A stretch of DNA of 64,000 nucleotides, from the NCBI GenBank assembly GCA_026545225.1, contig CM048849.1, positions 13,027,541 to 13,091,540 of the forward strand. Direction: 5' to 3'. Of the stretch, positions 22,188 to 33,797 are shown in pieces. Numbering within the stretch: the first letter of the stretch is position 1; every line of letters starts with the position of its first letter. Position numbers and translations under genes: made by a program. Below the pieces are notes generated by a model. That model did no database searches. It was given only the letters and a program-made list of their open reading frames with translations, and was not told the origin of the DNA. The DNA is from Cornus controversa (taxonomy: Eukaryota > Streptophyta > Magnoliopsida > Cornales > Cornaceae).

Positions 22188-23411
22188 CTACTCGAGGGCG
22201 GGTGGTGGTGGTGGTGGGTCGGTGGGAGCAGAAGTGGAGGTGGAGGCTCGACCTGCGAACAGGAACTGCAGATCCTGCCGGAAGGCTCGGAACTCATCTA
22301 AAATCGCTCTCTGGCCCTGCACCAGGGAAGAAATGTCCGTCTGAATACCTGCCAGCTGACTCTGCGTCACCTGGACGTGCTCGTCAAAACCCTGCTGGAG
22401 CCGCTCTATGTCAGCTGCCAGGCAGGAATAGCCTGTCGCTAAGATATCATGCCGCTCTGCAGCGACATCCATCTCCTCCTCCTCCATCTCCTCGTCCTCT
22501 GACTCCGCCCCTGCTGGCTCTCCCTCGTCCATCTCCACCGGGGCATCCATATCTACATCGTCTGGTGGATCACCCTGATGGTCCTGTCGCTCTAAGTGTC
22601 GCCTCACCCGATCCCACTGAGTAGATGTGAAGCGGGTGGGCGGTGCCAACTGAATGTCAGTCCGACTGACCGGTGTACTGGCACTGCTGAGAAAAGCAGC
22701 GATCAGGAATGGAAAGGGAAGCCGCCAACTCGCTGTTCTCCTCTTCCTCTTGTTGACGAGGCCATCCCAAACTTTGTGCATCTGCCCCCAGATAAGCGAT
22801 GGGACAGAAAACCAAGTGCCCGTATGGAAAGCATAGAGGCAACGGAGGAGGTCACCCCTGCGCTCGGCCACGTGCTGCAACGGACACGCGTTCTTGAGGA
22901 GAACGGTGTCCAGGAACCAATATCTGCTCGGGCACATCGACTTGGACGTGCAGTTGTGGTTGGGCGTGGTAAACGCCCCGCCACACATGTCCATCACTAT
23001 CGAGAAGAGCGTGGTATCTGCTGGGAGCGCGGCACTATAGAGTGGCTGACCGTCCGGGCCAACCATGTCCGGCGGCTGCTGGTGAGGAATGCCGAGCATA
23101 TGAGCAATCCGGCTCGGCGTAATCGTGATCGTGACAGTGGCCACGGTAGTCTCGAGTGTATCTGGCACTGTGCAGGAGTATGTCATGTGCTCGTAAAAGA
23201 CCTGCACTAGGCGCTCGTGTGCCATGTCGGTGGGAGGCACACATAGCCGGTCGAGGCGACGCCTCCTGAGCTCGGCAACCGTCCACTCGGTGTCGGGACG
23301 CCTCTCAAACTCGGCTAAGTCGAAAACCTGCTCCGGGTGGAACTTCCGAGACCGGAAGGCTCGCCCGGGCACGTCACGAACAGCACCGGCGGCGTTCTTC
23401 ACTCTCGCCAT
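22188..23411 (-). CDS. Downstream ORF of Athila copy 1 (putative plant transposon protein family)
   Basis: 407 codons from the ATG at 23411, which sits in a strong context (GCGGCCATGGCG). The frame is open ten codons further upstream but only from a TTG. Residues about 50-240 show the plan of a plant retroelement-borne family often labelled 'putative plant transposon protein': RLVQVFYEHM, then ITPSRIAHMLGIP, PSRYWFLDTVLLKNACPLQH, RGDLLRCLYAFHTG and LPFPFLIAAFL. An acidic stretch follows (EDEEMEEEEMD), then a segment likely to form a coiled coil (about 325-385), and a Pro-rich end. I see no signal peptide or clear membrane helix, so an envelope role is not supported. It lies downstream of pol on the same strand, is far richer in GC than gag-pol, and probably uses its own promoter and intron. 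Function unknown. Confidence 0.8.
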   Translation of the reverse strand: MARVKNAAGAVRDVPGRAFRSRKFHPEQVFDLAEFERRPDTEWTVAELRRRRLDRLCVPPTDMAHERLVQVFYEHMTYSCTVPDTLETTVATVTITITPSRIAHMLGIPHQQPPDMVGPDGQPLYSAALPADTTLFSIVMDMCGGAFTTPNHNCTSKSMCPSRYWFLDTVLLKNACPLQHVAERRGDLLRCLYAFHTGTWFSVPSLIWGQMHKVWDGLVNKRKRRTASWRLPFPFLIAAFLSSASTPVSRTDIQLAPPTRFTSTQWDRVRRHLERQDHQGDPPDDVDMDAPVEMDEGEPAGAESEDEEMEEEEMDVAAERHDILATGYSCLAADIERLQQGFDEHVQVTQSQLAGIQTDISSLVQGQRAILDEFRAFRQDLQFLFAGRASTSTSAPTDPPPPPPALE

Positions 23412-23430
23412 GGCCGCGGAACAGTGTGCA

Positions 23431-23815
23431 CTGGATTCCAAAAGGTACGTAAATAAAAGATGAATAAGAAGAAAGTTAAACTACTACTAGACTAAAAGAA
23501 TAAAAATAAAAATGAAGTCCTAGTCCAAGGTACTGACAAAAATGCAAAAAGTTGCACTTGAAGAGGCAATGTGAACGGGCGCAACCGAAACGAAGGTGCC
23601 GCAGTTACACACCGTACACTAAGCGTTTGAAATGAAGAAAATGCCAAATCCCACTCCTGCTTGAATTCCTACCCCCCCCCCGAAACCCACAAAAACTGGA
23701 TTCGGACATCGCAATCGCAACCATCCACCCCAACATGATCTAACTATGTTTATTCCGCTGTAAAACTATCAAAAATGGCGAGAGAATAAACAAAAAGTAG
23801 CCATGCATCACTTAC
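23431..23815 (-). other. Predicted intron before the downstream ORF, copy 1
   Basis: The donor on the minus strand reads CACGAG|GTAAGTGATG, a near-perfect match to the U1 consensus. The acceptor candidate is a T-rich stretch ending GGAATCCAG, 19 bases before the ATG at 23411. The 385-base intron contains a G tract whose length varies between copies (10, 14 and 13). Splicing is predicted, not shown. Confidence 0.5.
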
Positions 23816-24034
23816 CTCGTGAGGAAGAAGAAGAACGGCTCAACCGAAGAAAACTCCACGCGCAGCCGCGAAGAGAAGATCGCGCAGATGCTAGCGGCGG
23901 ATCGGACTGCGCCGGATGGCGGCGGATGATCGGGAATGGAAGATCGAGCGCTCGGGAGTGCTTGGAGAAGGCTTGGATCGCACAGAGGGAGAGAAGAAGT
24001 CGGATGGTCTTTTAAAATGGGAGGGAAGCCCAAC

Positions 24035-24045
24035 GGTTTAAATAG
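24035..24045 (-). promoter_or_regulatory. TATA-like motif of the internal promoter, copy 1
   Basis: The minus strand reads CTATTTAAACC. It lies 32 bases downstream of the palindrome cluster and about 220 bases upstream of the splice donor. The spacing is right for a core promoter that would start a leader exon in the CT-rich stretch that follows. No transcription evidence is available. Confidence 0.45.
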
Positions 24046-24076
24046 CTTTTCGGCTCACGTGCAGGCTCCGCGTGCA

Positions 24077-24457
24077 TTTCGATTGATCGAAATGTGCATT
24101 TCGATCAATCGAAATTTCGATTGATCGAAATCTTGCTTCGATCAATCGAAACTAACTTCGATGGATCGAGATTGTCTCTTCGATCAATCGAACATTCCTC
24201 CCCTGAATCACATTTTGACTTCGATCAATCGAACATTTAATTGATGCAATCGAACTTTTATTTCGATCAATCAAAATCCCATTTCGATCAATCGAAAGTT
24301 TCGATCGATCGAAGACCTATCGAAGTGCTATCGAAGAATACCACCTCTCGGGACTTTGGACTTGGCAAATCTCTGCAATTTTTCTATCAATCGAAACCAA
24401 AATTTCGATCAATCGAAATGTTCGATTGATCGAAATCTTGGTTTCGATCAATCGAAA
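24077..24457. promoter_or_regulatory. Large internal palindrome cluster, copy 1
   Basis: About a dozen copies of TTTCGATCAATCGAAA and near variants lie in 381 bases between the end of pol and the TATA-like motif at 24035-24045. Centres are mostly CA or TG, plus one CG (TTTCGATCGATCGAAG). Spacing is irregular, so this is not a tandem or CRISPR repeat. It is the same motif as in the LTR U3. Confidence 0.65.
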
Positions 24458-24627
24458 TGCTCAAAAACAGTCAGTTTAAAATATGCTTCAGGGACTTGGA
24501 TATTGGGGAATTAGATACTACATTGCTTAGATACAAACCTACTTTGGATTAAAGGGACACCATGGAAGCTTGATAGCGACCATGGCTTCGCCACCTTACA
24601 CGTCTATGGCGCGACGTCCGAGCCGGC

Positions 24628-27600
24628 TCACGAGTCAAAATACACGGGATCCGTCAAAGTGACGATATCCACGTATTCGGTGGTGAGTTGGTCATCCACG
24701 CACACTTTTAAGCGCTGCCCGTTTACTTTGAATATCGAACCATCTTTCAAGTCCTTCAATTCCACCGCTCCGTGGGGCGCGACGGAATTAACCAAAAATG
24801 GACCATCCCAACGGGAGCGAAGTTTTCCGGGAAACAAATGGAGGCGTGAGTTGTACAACCAAACTTTTTGGCCCGGCAAAAATGTTTTGACTCGAATATT
24901 ACGATCGTGAAAGGCCTTGGACCTTGCCTTATAGATTTTCGCATTCTCATAAGCGTCATGTCGCAATTCTTCCAATTCATTTAATTGAAGCTTTCGATTA
25001 GAACCGGCCTTTTTCATGTCAAAATTGAAAGTCTTGGTGGCCCACATAGCTTTATGCTCCAATTCAACCGGAAGATGGCACGCCTTGCCATAAACTAACC
25101 GATAAGGTGACATTCCAATGGGAGTTTTATATGCGGTTCGGTATGCCCATAATGCGTCGTTTAGTCGCAATGACCAATCCTTCCGGTCAGGCCGAACAGT
25201 TTTCTGAAGAATGTTCTTAATCTCCCTATTGGATACTTCTACTTGGCCACTAGTTTGAGGATGGTAGGGGGTGGCTACTTTGTGTGTGACGGAGTATTTG
25301 AGAAGCAAGGTTCGAAGGAACCGGTTACAGAAATGCTTACCTCCGTCACTGATGATGGCCCGAGGCGTACCAAACCGGCTAAAAATGTTAGCTTGTATGA
25401 ATTTAACCACGACTGCATGATCGTTGGTTTTGGTAGCAACGGCCTCTATCCACTTAGATACGTAGTCCACCTCCACAAGTATGTACTCATGACCAGTAGA
25501 GGGTGGAAATGGTCCCATGAAGTCAATGCCCCACACATCAAATATTTTAATGACAATAATAGGGTTAAGAGGCATCATGTCCTTCCGAGACATCGCGCCG
25601 AGGCGCTGACATCGCTCACAAGAGCGGCAGAATGAATATGCATCCCGATGAAGTGTCGGCCAGAAAAATCCGCATTGAAGAATTTTTGCTGCGGTTTTCT
25701 TAGCACTAAAGTGTCCCCCACAAGCGAGTGTATGACAAAATTTAAGAATGCTTTGGAATTCACTGTTGGGTACACACTTACGAATTATTTGATCGGGGCA
25801 GTATTTGAACAATTGAGGATCGTCCCAATAATATGATCGTGATTGGGAGAGAAAACGATCCTTCTCTTGTTTGGTCCAAGAAGATGGTATTTTACCGGTT
25901 GCCAAATAATTAACCACATCCTCATACCAAGGGATACTCTCTTGAGAGATGACAAAGAGTTGTTCATCCGGGAAGGATTCACAAACTGGAATGGAGTTAT
26001 GGAGGGATTCAACAAGAATTCTAGAAAGGTGGTCAGCTACCACATTTTCAGTTCCCTTTTTGTCTCTAATCTCAAAATTGAACTCTTGCAACAAGAGTAT
26101 CCATCGGATCAACCTAGGCTTAGTGTCCTTCTTCGCCAAAAGATGCCGGAGGGCAGCATGGTCCGAATAGACAATGACCTTTGAACCTAATAAATAAGCT
26201 CGAAATTTGTCTAATGCAAATACTACCGCAAGCAATTCCTTTTCCGTTGTGGTATAATTGATTTGAGCCTCGGAAAGGGTTTTACTTGCGTAATAGATGA
26301 CATGTGGCAGTTTGTCTACTCGTTGCCCCAAGACCGCACCCATGGCATAGTCGGATGCATCACACATAATCTCAAATGGGAGAGCCCAATTTGGAGGGAT
26401 TAGAATTGGAGCGGTTGTAAGCATGGCGCGGAGTTTTTCAAAAGCGTCAAGGCACGCTTCATCAAAGGTAAAGCAAGACTCTTTTTCAAGAAGGCGACAC
26501 AAAGGCCGAGAAATCTTGCTAAAGTCTTTGATGAAACGGCGATAAAAGCCCGCATGCCCAAGGAATGAACGAATCTCTCTCACCGTGGATGGTGGAGGAA
26601 GTTTGGAAATGAGCTCAACCTTGGCTTTATCAACCTCTATTCCTCGCTTATACACAATATGCCCTAGGACAATACCCTCTTGAACCATAAAGTGACTCTT
26701 TTCCCAACTAAGAATTAGGTTGGTTTCTTGACATCTTTTGAGAACACAAGCTAGATTTTGGAGGCATGATTCATATGAAGGCCCAAAAACGGAAAAATCA
26801 TCCATGAACACTTCTAAGAATTTTTCCACCATGTCCGAGAAGATAGACATCATACACCGTTGAAAAGTTGCCGGTGCATTGCACAACCCAAAGGGCATGC
26901 GTCTATAAGCAAATGTGCCGAAGGGACATGTAAAGGTGGTTTTCTCTTGGTCCCTCGGGTCTATAGCAACCTGATTATAGCCGGAATATCCATCCAAAAA
27001 GCAATAAAATCTTTGCCCGGCCAATCTCTCCAATATTTGATCAATGAATGGGAGGGGGAAGTGATCTTTCCGAGTGGCTGAATTTAATTTCCTATAATCA
27101 ATGCACACTCTCCATCCTGTGGTGGTGCGTTGGGGAACTAATTCACCCTTATCATTAGGTTGCACCGTAATACCAGACTTCTTTGGAACCACTTGAGTGG
27201 GACTAACCCACTTGCTATCAGAGATGGGGTATATGATCCCCGCATCTAGTAACTTCACCACCTCTTTCATTACAACGTCCTTCATGTTTGGATTCAATCG
27301 ACGTTGTGCCTCCCTTGAGGTCTTTGCATCCTCTTCCAAGTGTATGCGATGCATACAAACAGAAGGGTCTATTCCCTTAAGATCTACCACACTCCATCCT
27401 ATTGCTTCTTTGTGCTCTTTGAGCACCTTTATGAGTTCCAATTCTTGAGCATTTGTGAGATTGGAAGCAATAATGACTGGAAGGGTCTCATTTGCGCCCA
27501 AGAAAACATACTTGAGTGTAGCTGGAAGAGGCTTTAGCTCAAGTTGTGGTGGGGAAATTAAAGAAGGAGTTTGGGGAGTTTTGGACAAAGGGGGCAAGGG

Positions 27601-30261
27601 TTCTCTCGGAACTCTCCACTTAGGCAAATCCATGACAGTATTAACATCGAGCATGGAATTGACTTCACATATGGATTGCTCAATGTCAAAATCGTCATAG
27701 TTAAAATGATTTAGGCATGCCTCTAAAGGGTCCGTGGAAAGAATAGAAGGAAGTGCTTCTTGAACAAGGTCGTCCACAACATCGACACAAAAGCACTCAC
27801 TTTCATCGTCGGGTGTGTGGTGGGAAGCATTGAAGATGTTCAAGCGGACTTTCATATTCCCAAAAGAGATGTCCATCACTCCAGTACGGCAATTAACGCA
27901 AGCGTTTGCCGTGGCCAAGAATGGACGACCTAGAATGATAGGAATATGATGATTCGGATTTTGGACCGGTTCCGTGTCAAGGACTATGAAGTCCACCAGA
28001 AAATAGAATTTGTCCACTTGAATGATGACATCCTCAATGATGCCACGTGGTTGCTTCACCGAACGGTCGGCAAGTTGCAACACAACCGTGGTATGCTTGA
28101 GTTCCCCCAAACCTAGTTGTTGGTAAACTGAGAATGGAAGCAAATTGACACTAGCCCCTAGGTCAAGAAGTGCTTTTTCAAAAGATTGATTTCCGATGGT
28201 GCACGAAATGGTCGGAGCACCCGGATCTTTGAATTTAGGAGGGGCTTGGTGTTGGAAAATGGAGCTTATGTGCTCAGTTAAGAGGACTTTCTTAGAAACA
28301 TTATTCCTAGATTTGCGCTTTTGAGTGCATAAGTCCTTCAAGAATTTCGCATAAGAGGGAATTTGTCGAATAGCATCAAGGAGAGGGAGATTGATCTTTA
28401 CTTGTTTGAAGATCTCCATCATGTCTTGGATTTTCTCTCCTTGCTTCCCGAAATGAGAAGGTTCCTTCAATCGTTGAGGAAAAGGAACCGGAGGTTCATA
28501 AGAGGTGTCAAGATTTGGAATCGATGATGCCACAACTTCACTTGCCTTTCCTTTTGGATTTGAAGGGGTATTTTGCAAATTTGGATTTAACGGAAACAAT
28601 TTTTGATTTAATTGGGATTCTTTTGGATTTTTAGGTTGCTCTTGAAATTCCTTTCTCTCTTCCTCCCCTACCTTGGAGTTAATGATTTTACCACTCCTCA
28701 AGGTTGTGATTGATTGAACTTGCTCTGGAGGAGCATTACAAGTTGAAGATGATGGATCTTCAATCATATGCACACCCTTGGGATTCGCCACCGGTTGACT
28801 TGGCAACTTACCTTCCTCCCTTCTATTTAAGGCATTAGCTAGTTGCCCGATTTGAGCTTCTAACCTAGCCATAGATTGAGCATTGGCCTCAAGCTTAGAG
28901 ATTGATTGAGAGTGAGTTTGCAATAAGCGGGTGTTGGCCTCAAGATTGCTTATCACTCGTTCTTCAAAGCTTTGGCTTCTTGGAGGAGGTGGTGGTTGTT
29001 GGTAATTTGATCTTTGATTGTAAGGTTGAGGGTTTGGCCTATAAAGAGGCTGTTGAGATTGGGAATTAAAAGAACTTTGCCCTTGGAAAGAGGGACTTGA
29101 TTCTTGATTCTTCCATGAAAAAGCCGGATGGTTCTTGTAACCAGGATTGTACGTGTTCGAATATGGATCATTCATTTGTTTAGCGTACAAGGCATTCGCT
29201 TGCTCTTGAGCATAATCGGGAGATTGCCCGGCAATAGGACAATCTCGCACAAAATGCGAAGTGCTATAGCAAAATGAACACCCCTCCTGATTTTGGACAG
29301 ATTGGTTAGGAATAGGCAGCCCATTTTTCATGATTAAATCCATTTTTCGGGACAAGGCTTCTACGTGCATGGCTACCTCATCTACCCGTGAAATCTCATG
29401 CACTCCTCTACAAGGTTGGGTGGCCTTCCCTTTCCTAGTGGAGGAGCGTTGAGCTGAATTGTTGCTTAGGGTTTGAAAGAGTTTCCATGCCTCATCGGGG
29501 CTTTTCAAAAGGTACCCACCCCCACACGCAGAGTCTATCATTTGTCTATGTTGCTCACTCACCCCATCATAAAAACTTTGCACTAGCTGCCATTTTGGGA
29601 CAGCATGATGCGGACAAGATTTTAAGAGATCTTTTAACCTCTCCCACGTCTCATGGAATTGTTCTTGGTCAATTTGGGTGAATCCGGTGATTGCTCGCCG
29701 AATATCACTTGTCTTACCCATTGGGAAGTATTTTTTTAAGAACTCTATTTGCATTTCCGCCCAAGAATGGATTGAGTTGGGTTCTAGGGAATTGAACCAA
29801 CTTCTAGCCTTATCTTTTAGGGAAAATGGAAACATACGTAGCTTTAGATCATCCTCCGTAAAGTGTGGTACACGAATGGTGGAACACACGGAAAAGAAGT
29901 AATCTAAGTGCCGGTATGGATCCTCATTAGGAAGACCGTGAAAGCTGTTAAGAAGGTTGAGGGTGGAGGACTTTATTTCAAATTGATTTGCCGCTACATC
30001 CAGAAATTGAATACACGTAGGTACTTCAAATGTAGTCGGAAGGTAAAAGTCCATAAGCAACTCTCCTTGAGGAGGTGGTGGTGGAGGCGGTTGTTCATGA
30101 TTAAAAGGGGGTAGACCGGGAGGTTGTCTCTCATTTGGTTCCATGTTTTCAGTTCTAGGCAAAATAGGGTCCCTAGAGGTTCCTCTACGTTGTCTAAGTG
30201 TTCGTTCAAGTTCACTATTACAAGGAAGCAAAGGAAGTGACAATGACCGTCTACCTAGCAT
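24628..30261 (-). CDS. gag-pol: Gag-Pol polyprotein of Athila copy 1
   Basis: 1877 codons in a single open frame from the ATG at 30261; a second Met at residue 40 (MEPNERQPP) is an alternative start. In order: gag domain (about 100-215; [33 protein letters not shown]); CCHC zinc knuckle at 328-341 ([14 protein letters not shown]); protease near 700 with [10 protein letters not shown], where Athila usually has DLG in place of DSG/DTG; reverse transcriptase about 975-1165 with the catalytic [10 protein letters not shown]; RNase H about 1250-1390 ([29 protein letters not shown]); integrase with an HHCC finger near 1500 ([11 protein letters not shown]) and core D (GIDFMG), D (ISDGG) and E (GQVEVSN), the last two 35 residues apart. 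No chromodomain. It has several private residues against copies 2 and 3 (for example LAGQRFYCF for LAGQSFYCF). It may be functional. Confidence 0.92.
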   Translation of the reverse strand: MLGRRSLSLPLLPCNSELERTLRQRRGTSRDPILPRTENMEPNERQPPGLPPFNHEQPPPPPPPQGELLMDFYLPTTFEVPTCIQFLDVAANQFEIKSSTLNLLNSFHGLPNEDPYRHLDYFFSVCSTIRVPHFTEDDLKLRMFPFSLKDKARSWFNSLEPNSIHSWAEMQIEFLKKYFPMGKTSDIRRAITGFTQIDQEQFHETWERLKDLLKSCPHHAVPKWQLVQSFYDGVSEQHRQMIDSACGGGYLLKSPDEAWKLFQTLSNNSAQRSSTRKGKATQPCRGVHEISRVDEVAMHVEALSRKMDLIMKNGLPIPNQSVQNQEGCSFCYSTSHFVRDCPIAGQSPDYAQEQANALYAKQMNDPYSNTYNPGYKNHPAFSWKNQESSPSFQGQSSFNSQSQQPLYRPNPQPYNQRSNYQQPPPPPRSQSFEERVISNLEANTRLLQTHSQSISKLEANAQSMARLEAQIGQLANALNRREEGKLPSQPVANPKGVHMIEDPSSSTCNAPPEQVQSITTLRSGKIINSKVGEEERKEFQEQPKNPKESQLNQKLFPLNPNLQNTPSNPKGKASEVVASSIPNLDTSYEPPVPFPQRLKEPSHFGKQGEKIQDMMEIFKQVKINLPLLDAIRQIPSYAKFLKDLCTQKRKSRNNVSKKVLLTEHISSIFQHQAPPKFKDPGAPTISCTIGNQSFEKALLDLGASVNLLPFSVYQQLGLGELKHTTVVLQLADRSVKQPRGIIEDVIIQVDKFYFLVDFIVLDTEPVQNPNHHIPIILGRPFLATANACVNCRTGVMDISFGNMKVRLNIFNASHHTPDDESECFCVDVVDDLVQEALPSILSTDPLEACLNHFNYDDFDIEQSICEVNSMLDVNTVMDLPKWRVPREPLPPLSKTPQTPSLISPPQLELKPLPATLKYVFLGANETLPVIIASNLTNAQELELIKVLKEHKEAIGWSVVDLKGIDPSVCMHRIHLEEDAKTSREAQRRLNPNMKDVVMKEVVKLLDAGIIYPISDSKWVSPTQVVPKKSGITVQPNDKGELVPQRTTTGWRVCIDYRKLNSATRKDHFPLPFIDQILERLAGQRFYCFLDGYSGYNQVAIDPRDQEKTTFTCPFGTFAYRRMPFGLCNAPATFQRCMMSIFSDMVEKFLEVFMDDFSVFGPSYESCLQNLACVLKRCQETNLILSWEKSHFMVQEGIVLGHIVYKRGIEVDKAKVELISKLPPPSTVREIRSFLGHAGFYRRFIKDFSKISRPLCRLLEKESCFTFDEACLDAFEKLRAMLTTAPILIPPNWALPFEIMCDASDYAMGAVLGQRVDKLPHVIYYASKTLSEAQINYTTTEKELLAVVFALDKFRAYLLGSKVIVYSDHAALRHLLAKKDTKPRLIRWILLLQEFNFEIRDKKGTENVVADHLSRILVESLHNSIPVCESFPDEQLFVISQESIPWYEDVVNYLATGKIPSSWTKQEKDRFLSQSRSYYWDDPQLFKYCPDQIIRKCVPNSEFQSILKFCHTLACGGHFSAKKTAAKILQCGFFWPTLHRDAYSFCRSCERCQRLGAMSRKDMMPLNPIIVIKIFDVWGIDFMGPFPPSTGHEYILVEVDYVSKWIEAVATKTNDHAVVVKFIQANIFSRFGTPRAIISDGGKHFCNRFLRTLLLKYSVTHKVATPYHPQTSGQVEVSNREIKNILQKTVRPDRKDWSLRLNDALWAYRTAYKTPIGMSPYRLVYGKACHLPVELEHKAMWATKTFNFDMKKAGSNRKLQLNELEELRHDAYENAKIYKARSKAFHDRNIRVKTFLPGQKVWLYNSRLHLFPGKLRSRWDGPFLVNSVAPHGAVELKDLKDGSIFKVNGQRLKVCVDDQLTTEYVDIVTLTDPVYFDS

Positions 30262-30522
30262 GCATTAACAATTGAACAGCACCTCTACACACAAAGTAAC
30301 AATCATATATACAAAAGAATGTGAATGATTCAAACCACCAAGTTTTGAAGTTATACTCACAAAGGGTTCCAATTTGAATTCTTCTAGATGCCCGCAATGT
30401 GGTATACCTAAAATCAAGAAGTTTGAGATATAAGAACAAGATATATACAAAAAAGAATGAAAGAATTTCTAGCCTAAGAATTAAACCAGATTTAATCTTC
30501 CAATGGCGACAATTAAACCGTA
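30262..30522 (-). other. Leader region of Athila copy 1
   Basis: About 260 AT-rich bases between the primer site and the gag start. A frame overlapping it has no recognisable motif. Equivalent leaders lie at 41875-42135 and 53488-53748. Confidence 0.6.
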
Positions 30523-30541
30523 GTCCCCAGCAACGGCGCCA
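30523..30541 (-). other. Primer binding site, copy 1
   Basis: The minus strand reads TGGCGCCGTTGCTGGGGAC, six bases from the LTR2 end. It has one substitution (T for C) against copies 2 and 3. tRNA-Asp type, the Athila standard. Confidence 0.85.
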
Positions 30542-30547
30542 AAATTT

Positions 30548-31969
30548 TGATGTGGTCGGAACTAAATTATATTGTAAGCTTAATTTTGCCCTTTTTATCA
30601 AAATATAATTTAACCACTCGCAAGAGCACGAATCTTTGTAGATAAGGTTCTATATAGAGGGTATCGATCCCACGAGGACTAGTCGTTAATTGTCATAAAG
30701 AAAGATTAATTCTACTTTAATTCTAAAGAAACAGGTTTTTGGTTTTGTGTTTAAAACTATTGCGTAAATGAAATGACGATAAAATTAAAGAGTAAAGTCG
30801 GGAGAGAGAACTAGGGTTGGTTTCCACCACTAGCCATTCACATGTTCATAAGTGTAGCAAGCATGGGGTTCATTAATTAAATGCCTAACAATGTCATTAG
30901 GCTTGTGACCTCAATGACATATCAAAAGATCAATGTGTGTGCTAACCTATCATAATCCATCTTCAACAAGCATAGCTCTTCAACCTAACTAACTACCTAA
31001 TTACCCTACTCTCTACGTAAACACTACATGCATCCAAACTACCTTGTCTTGGCATGGTCTATACAAACTAGCATCACACATTCATTTAAACACCATTATC
31101 TAACCATCATTTGCACTTCTTGTGGAATATGCAAATGTTGTGCATTCAAGTGACAAAACCTACTCTAAGACAAGAATAAATTCCATATCAAATGAATATA
31201 TATAAGAAATGTATTTGTGTACATAATCACTAGGCTAAATAATCAACATTTAATTACAAATCCCCAAGAGCTACAAAGATGAACAAGTTTACATGGCTAG
31301 GGGTTGAAACCAACACCCTAGTAGAAGAGTTAGTTGCTCATGGTTGCCTTGCACCCTTCCATTGATGAAGAGAATGAAGCTTCTTGGTCTGGTTCAGCTT
31401 TTCTCTTCCTCTCCCGAAGGTCTCTCTGCTGATCTTCTTGTGTGTCTGTTGAGAGATATGAGATATGTGGCTTTTTGTGCTTTTTGTATGCTTTTTGGCT
31501 CCTTTGGGCCCACCATATATATATATATATATCATTATATATATCTCTTGTATCAAGAAGGCCCCCAAAAGTCTTGTTCAAGTCAGACAATCCCCCTAAG
31601 TCGTGCAAAAAGGGGGATTTTGTTGCAAGTGGGAGAGCAGGTGAGCAAGTGGCCAAGTGGGCTCTGCAGCATTTCGATTGATCGAAATTGCATTTCGATT
31701 GATCGAAATTTCGATCAATCGAAATGAGATTTCGATCAATCGAAATCTCGATTGATCGAAATCCACATCTCGATTGATCGAAATGCCTTGGCAACATTTT
31801 CTGATTTCATCTCTTGCCTGCAGAAAGCTTCCAACTCTGCTCCATTTACTCCAATACCTGCAATACATCAAAAACACAAAAATACCGTAAACATATCTCG
31901 GTAAACGCAAAAACGGAACTAACATATGCAATAAAGAGGGTTCAAATGCATAGAATTGAACACTTATCA
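30548..31969 (-). repeat. Athila array LTR2
   Basis: 1422 bases with the same ends as LTR1. It serves as 5' LTR of copy 1 and 3' LTR of copy 2. It shares GTGTGTCTGTTG with LTR1, where LTR3 and LTR4 have GTGTGTTTGTTG. Confidence 0.92.
31672..31783. promoter_or_regulatory. Palindrome cluster in LTR2 U3
   Basis: The same six-motif, 112-base cluster as in LTR1, with all motifs kept. Confidence 0.6.
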
Positions 31970-31981
31970 CACCCCCAAACT
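31970..31981 (-). other. Polypurine tract, copy 2
   Basis: Identical to the copy 1 tract and adjoining LTR2. Confidence 0.85.
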
Positions 31982-33797
31982 TACATATTGCTAGTCCCTT
32001 AGCAATACCATATTACAAAAATGAAATCAACTATCTTATACAAAAGTTTAATCATGCTCAGTCATCAACTAGATAAAGGGCGCTCATCCATTCATTTCAC
32101 AATTGGCAAATGCAACAAGTATTACAGAACTATGTGGTCATTAGCAAAAATGGACTTTCACAAGCTATAAATGAACGACAGTCCCCACATACTGGCCAGC
32201 CCGAACAACTATAACAATTCCAACCCCAAAATCCTCTTTGAAAAGTGAACATGCATTCTAACGTGTGGCTTTTGTCATATTTGGAGAAGAAAACGAACAA
32301 ATCTGTTTTTAAGAGAAAAACTCATTGAAAATGCTCAACCCGGCTGTTTCATTATCACAAAACATTCATGATTGCTCATGTGCGGATGACCGTGCAATGC
32401 TTAGCTATTTTTGCTTTCTTGTAAGCCCATGTAGCGGCATTGGGCCAATGACTCCCAAACCAATTGGTTTTAGGGCATTAGGCGAAGAAGCACCCCTCGG
32501 ACTTAATAACCGAGCTTACAAGGCGATGAGCGTAAGCAAGCCATCCGCTTATTACTGCTCAACCTTACACACTTTTACACGAATATTTCCTGCTTTGAGG
32601 CATAGAAATCCGGTTTATTTAGTGAGAAGGCTTATTGCATAATTTTCTCTTTTTATTATTATTATTATTTTTTTTTTTTTTCAACAACCGGAAGAACTTA
32701 TTCTCTAAGTTGTTCAGATAAAAATAGAAATTTCAAAAATTCTCCCTCAGACTTATACCCCACAATTTAAACTGCATGTGTGCGAATTTGTGCAGTTAAG
32801 GACAAATTTAGGGCAAGAACTGTACGTGCTCGAGTTTGGACAATAATGTAGACCGTTCTAGCTTACTATCAAGCTTGCAAAAGCGCGGGTATTTACAATG
32901 TTAAAGTTCTTAACTACCTGCTGCATTTACCTCGGACATTTATTCGAATGATCTTCCTTTAAAAAGCAAGACATCATAGCAAGCATGCAAAAATATCACA
33001 GAAAAAAACTGCTCTACAATGACACTCAATATAATGACTGAACATTGCATGCATATGCAAGTGGTATAGCATACCGCACCCCCAAACTTATATGCAACAT
33101 TGTCCTCAATGCTTAGACAAGAAGAGCAAGGAAAGAAGTTACCGGGATGGCAGAATGCGAGAAAAATGGAAGTCCACAGCAGCGGTCATCCTGTAAATAA
33201 GAAAAATCTGCACAGAATACCAACTGGATACCACGAGCATTACGAGGAACAAAAAGTAGATAAATAGAACATAATGGAATACTTATGCACAAACAGACAA
33301 TGCCAATATCACTGTAAATCTAATGGTCTGAACTGGTGTTTCCCGATTGTCTAAGAGGTCTATGCGATAAGATATTGACTATCCAGGCGCGCTAACGTAT
33401 AGCACGCAAAGGGGCTGCCTTTCTTTATTACCGCCATACTGTGTTGAAGTAATCTCAACAGTATTGGGAATTGAAACCAGCCGGTAATAAACGGAAATCA
33501 TCAACTGAATCGCATATAACAATTAGACAAGTGGTACTACATACATAGTCAAAGTATAGAGAACAGATAGGTTGACGGAAAGCAAAATAAAGACAGTAAA
33601 GACAACACATGGCATAAAAGAAAATAAAAAAAAGGTATTCCATATAAGTGAAAATGAGTCTTAGTACAAAGTGTACGTGCAGGTGGAATACTCAAAAAGA
33701 AACTAAACATGGCCAACATGGCCTATCAAAAAAAAAAAAAAAGAAAGAAAGAAAGAAAAATACAGAAAATAAAGCAGAAAAGATGAATAAAGTGCAG
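31982..33797 (-). other. 3' non-coding region of copy 2
   Basis: Collinear with the copy 1 region with few substitutions. The internal polypurine-like string is at 33077-33088. Confidence 0.6.

Noticed and set aside
22202..23210. Long plus-strand frames opposite the downstream ORF (140 and 204 codons)
   Set aside because: GC-rich shadow frames of the real minus-strand ORF; repeated only because the units are repeated.
22188..23411. Envelope glycoprotein call for the ORF downstream of pol
   Set aside because: The position fits the 'env-like' slot of Athila, but there is no signal peptide, no clear membrane helix, and the domain plan matches another plant retroelement protein family.
24077..24457. 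Possible CRISPR-like array of palindromic repeats
   Set aside because: Spacing is irregular, both motif orientations are mixed, and the context is a eukaryotic retroelement; no cas genes.
30523..30541. tRNA genes at the primer sites
   Set aside because: Only the 12-19 bases complementary to tRNA 3' ends are present; no cloverleaf or internal promoter boxes.
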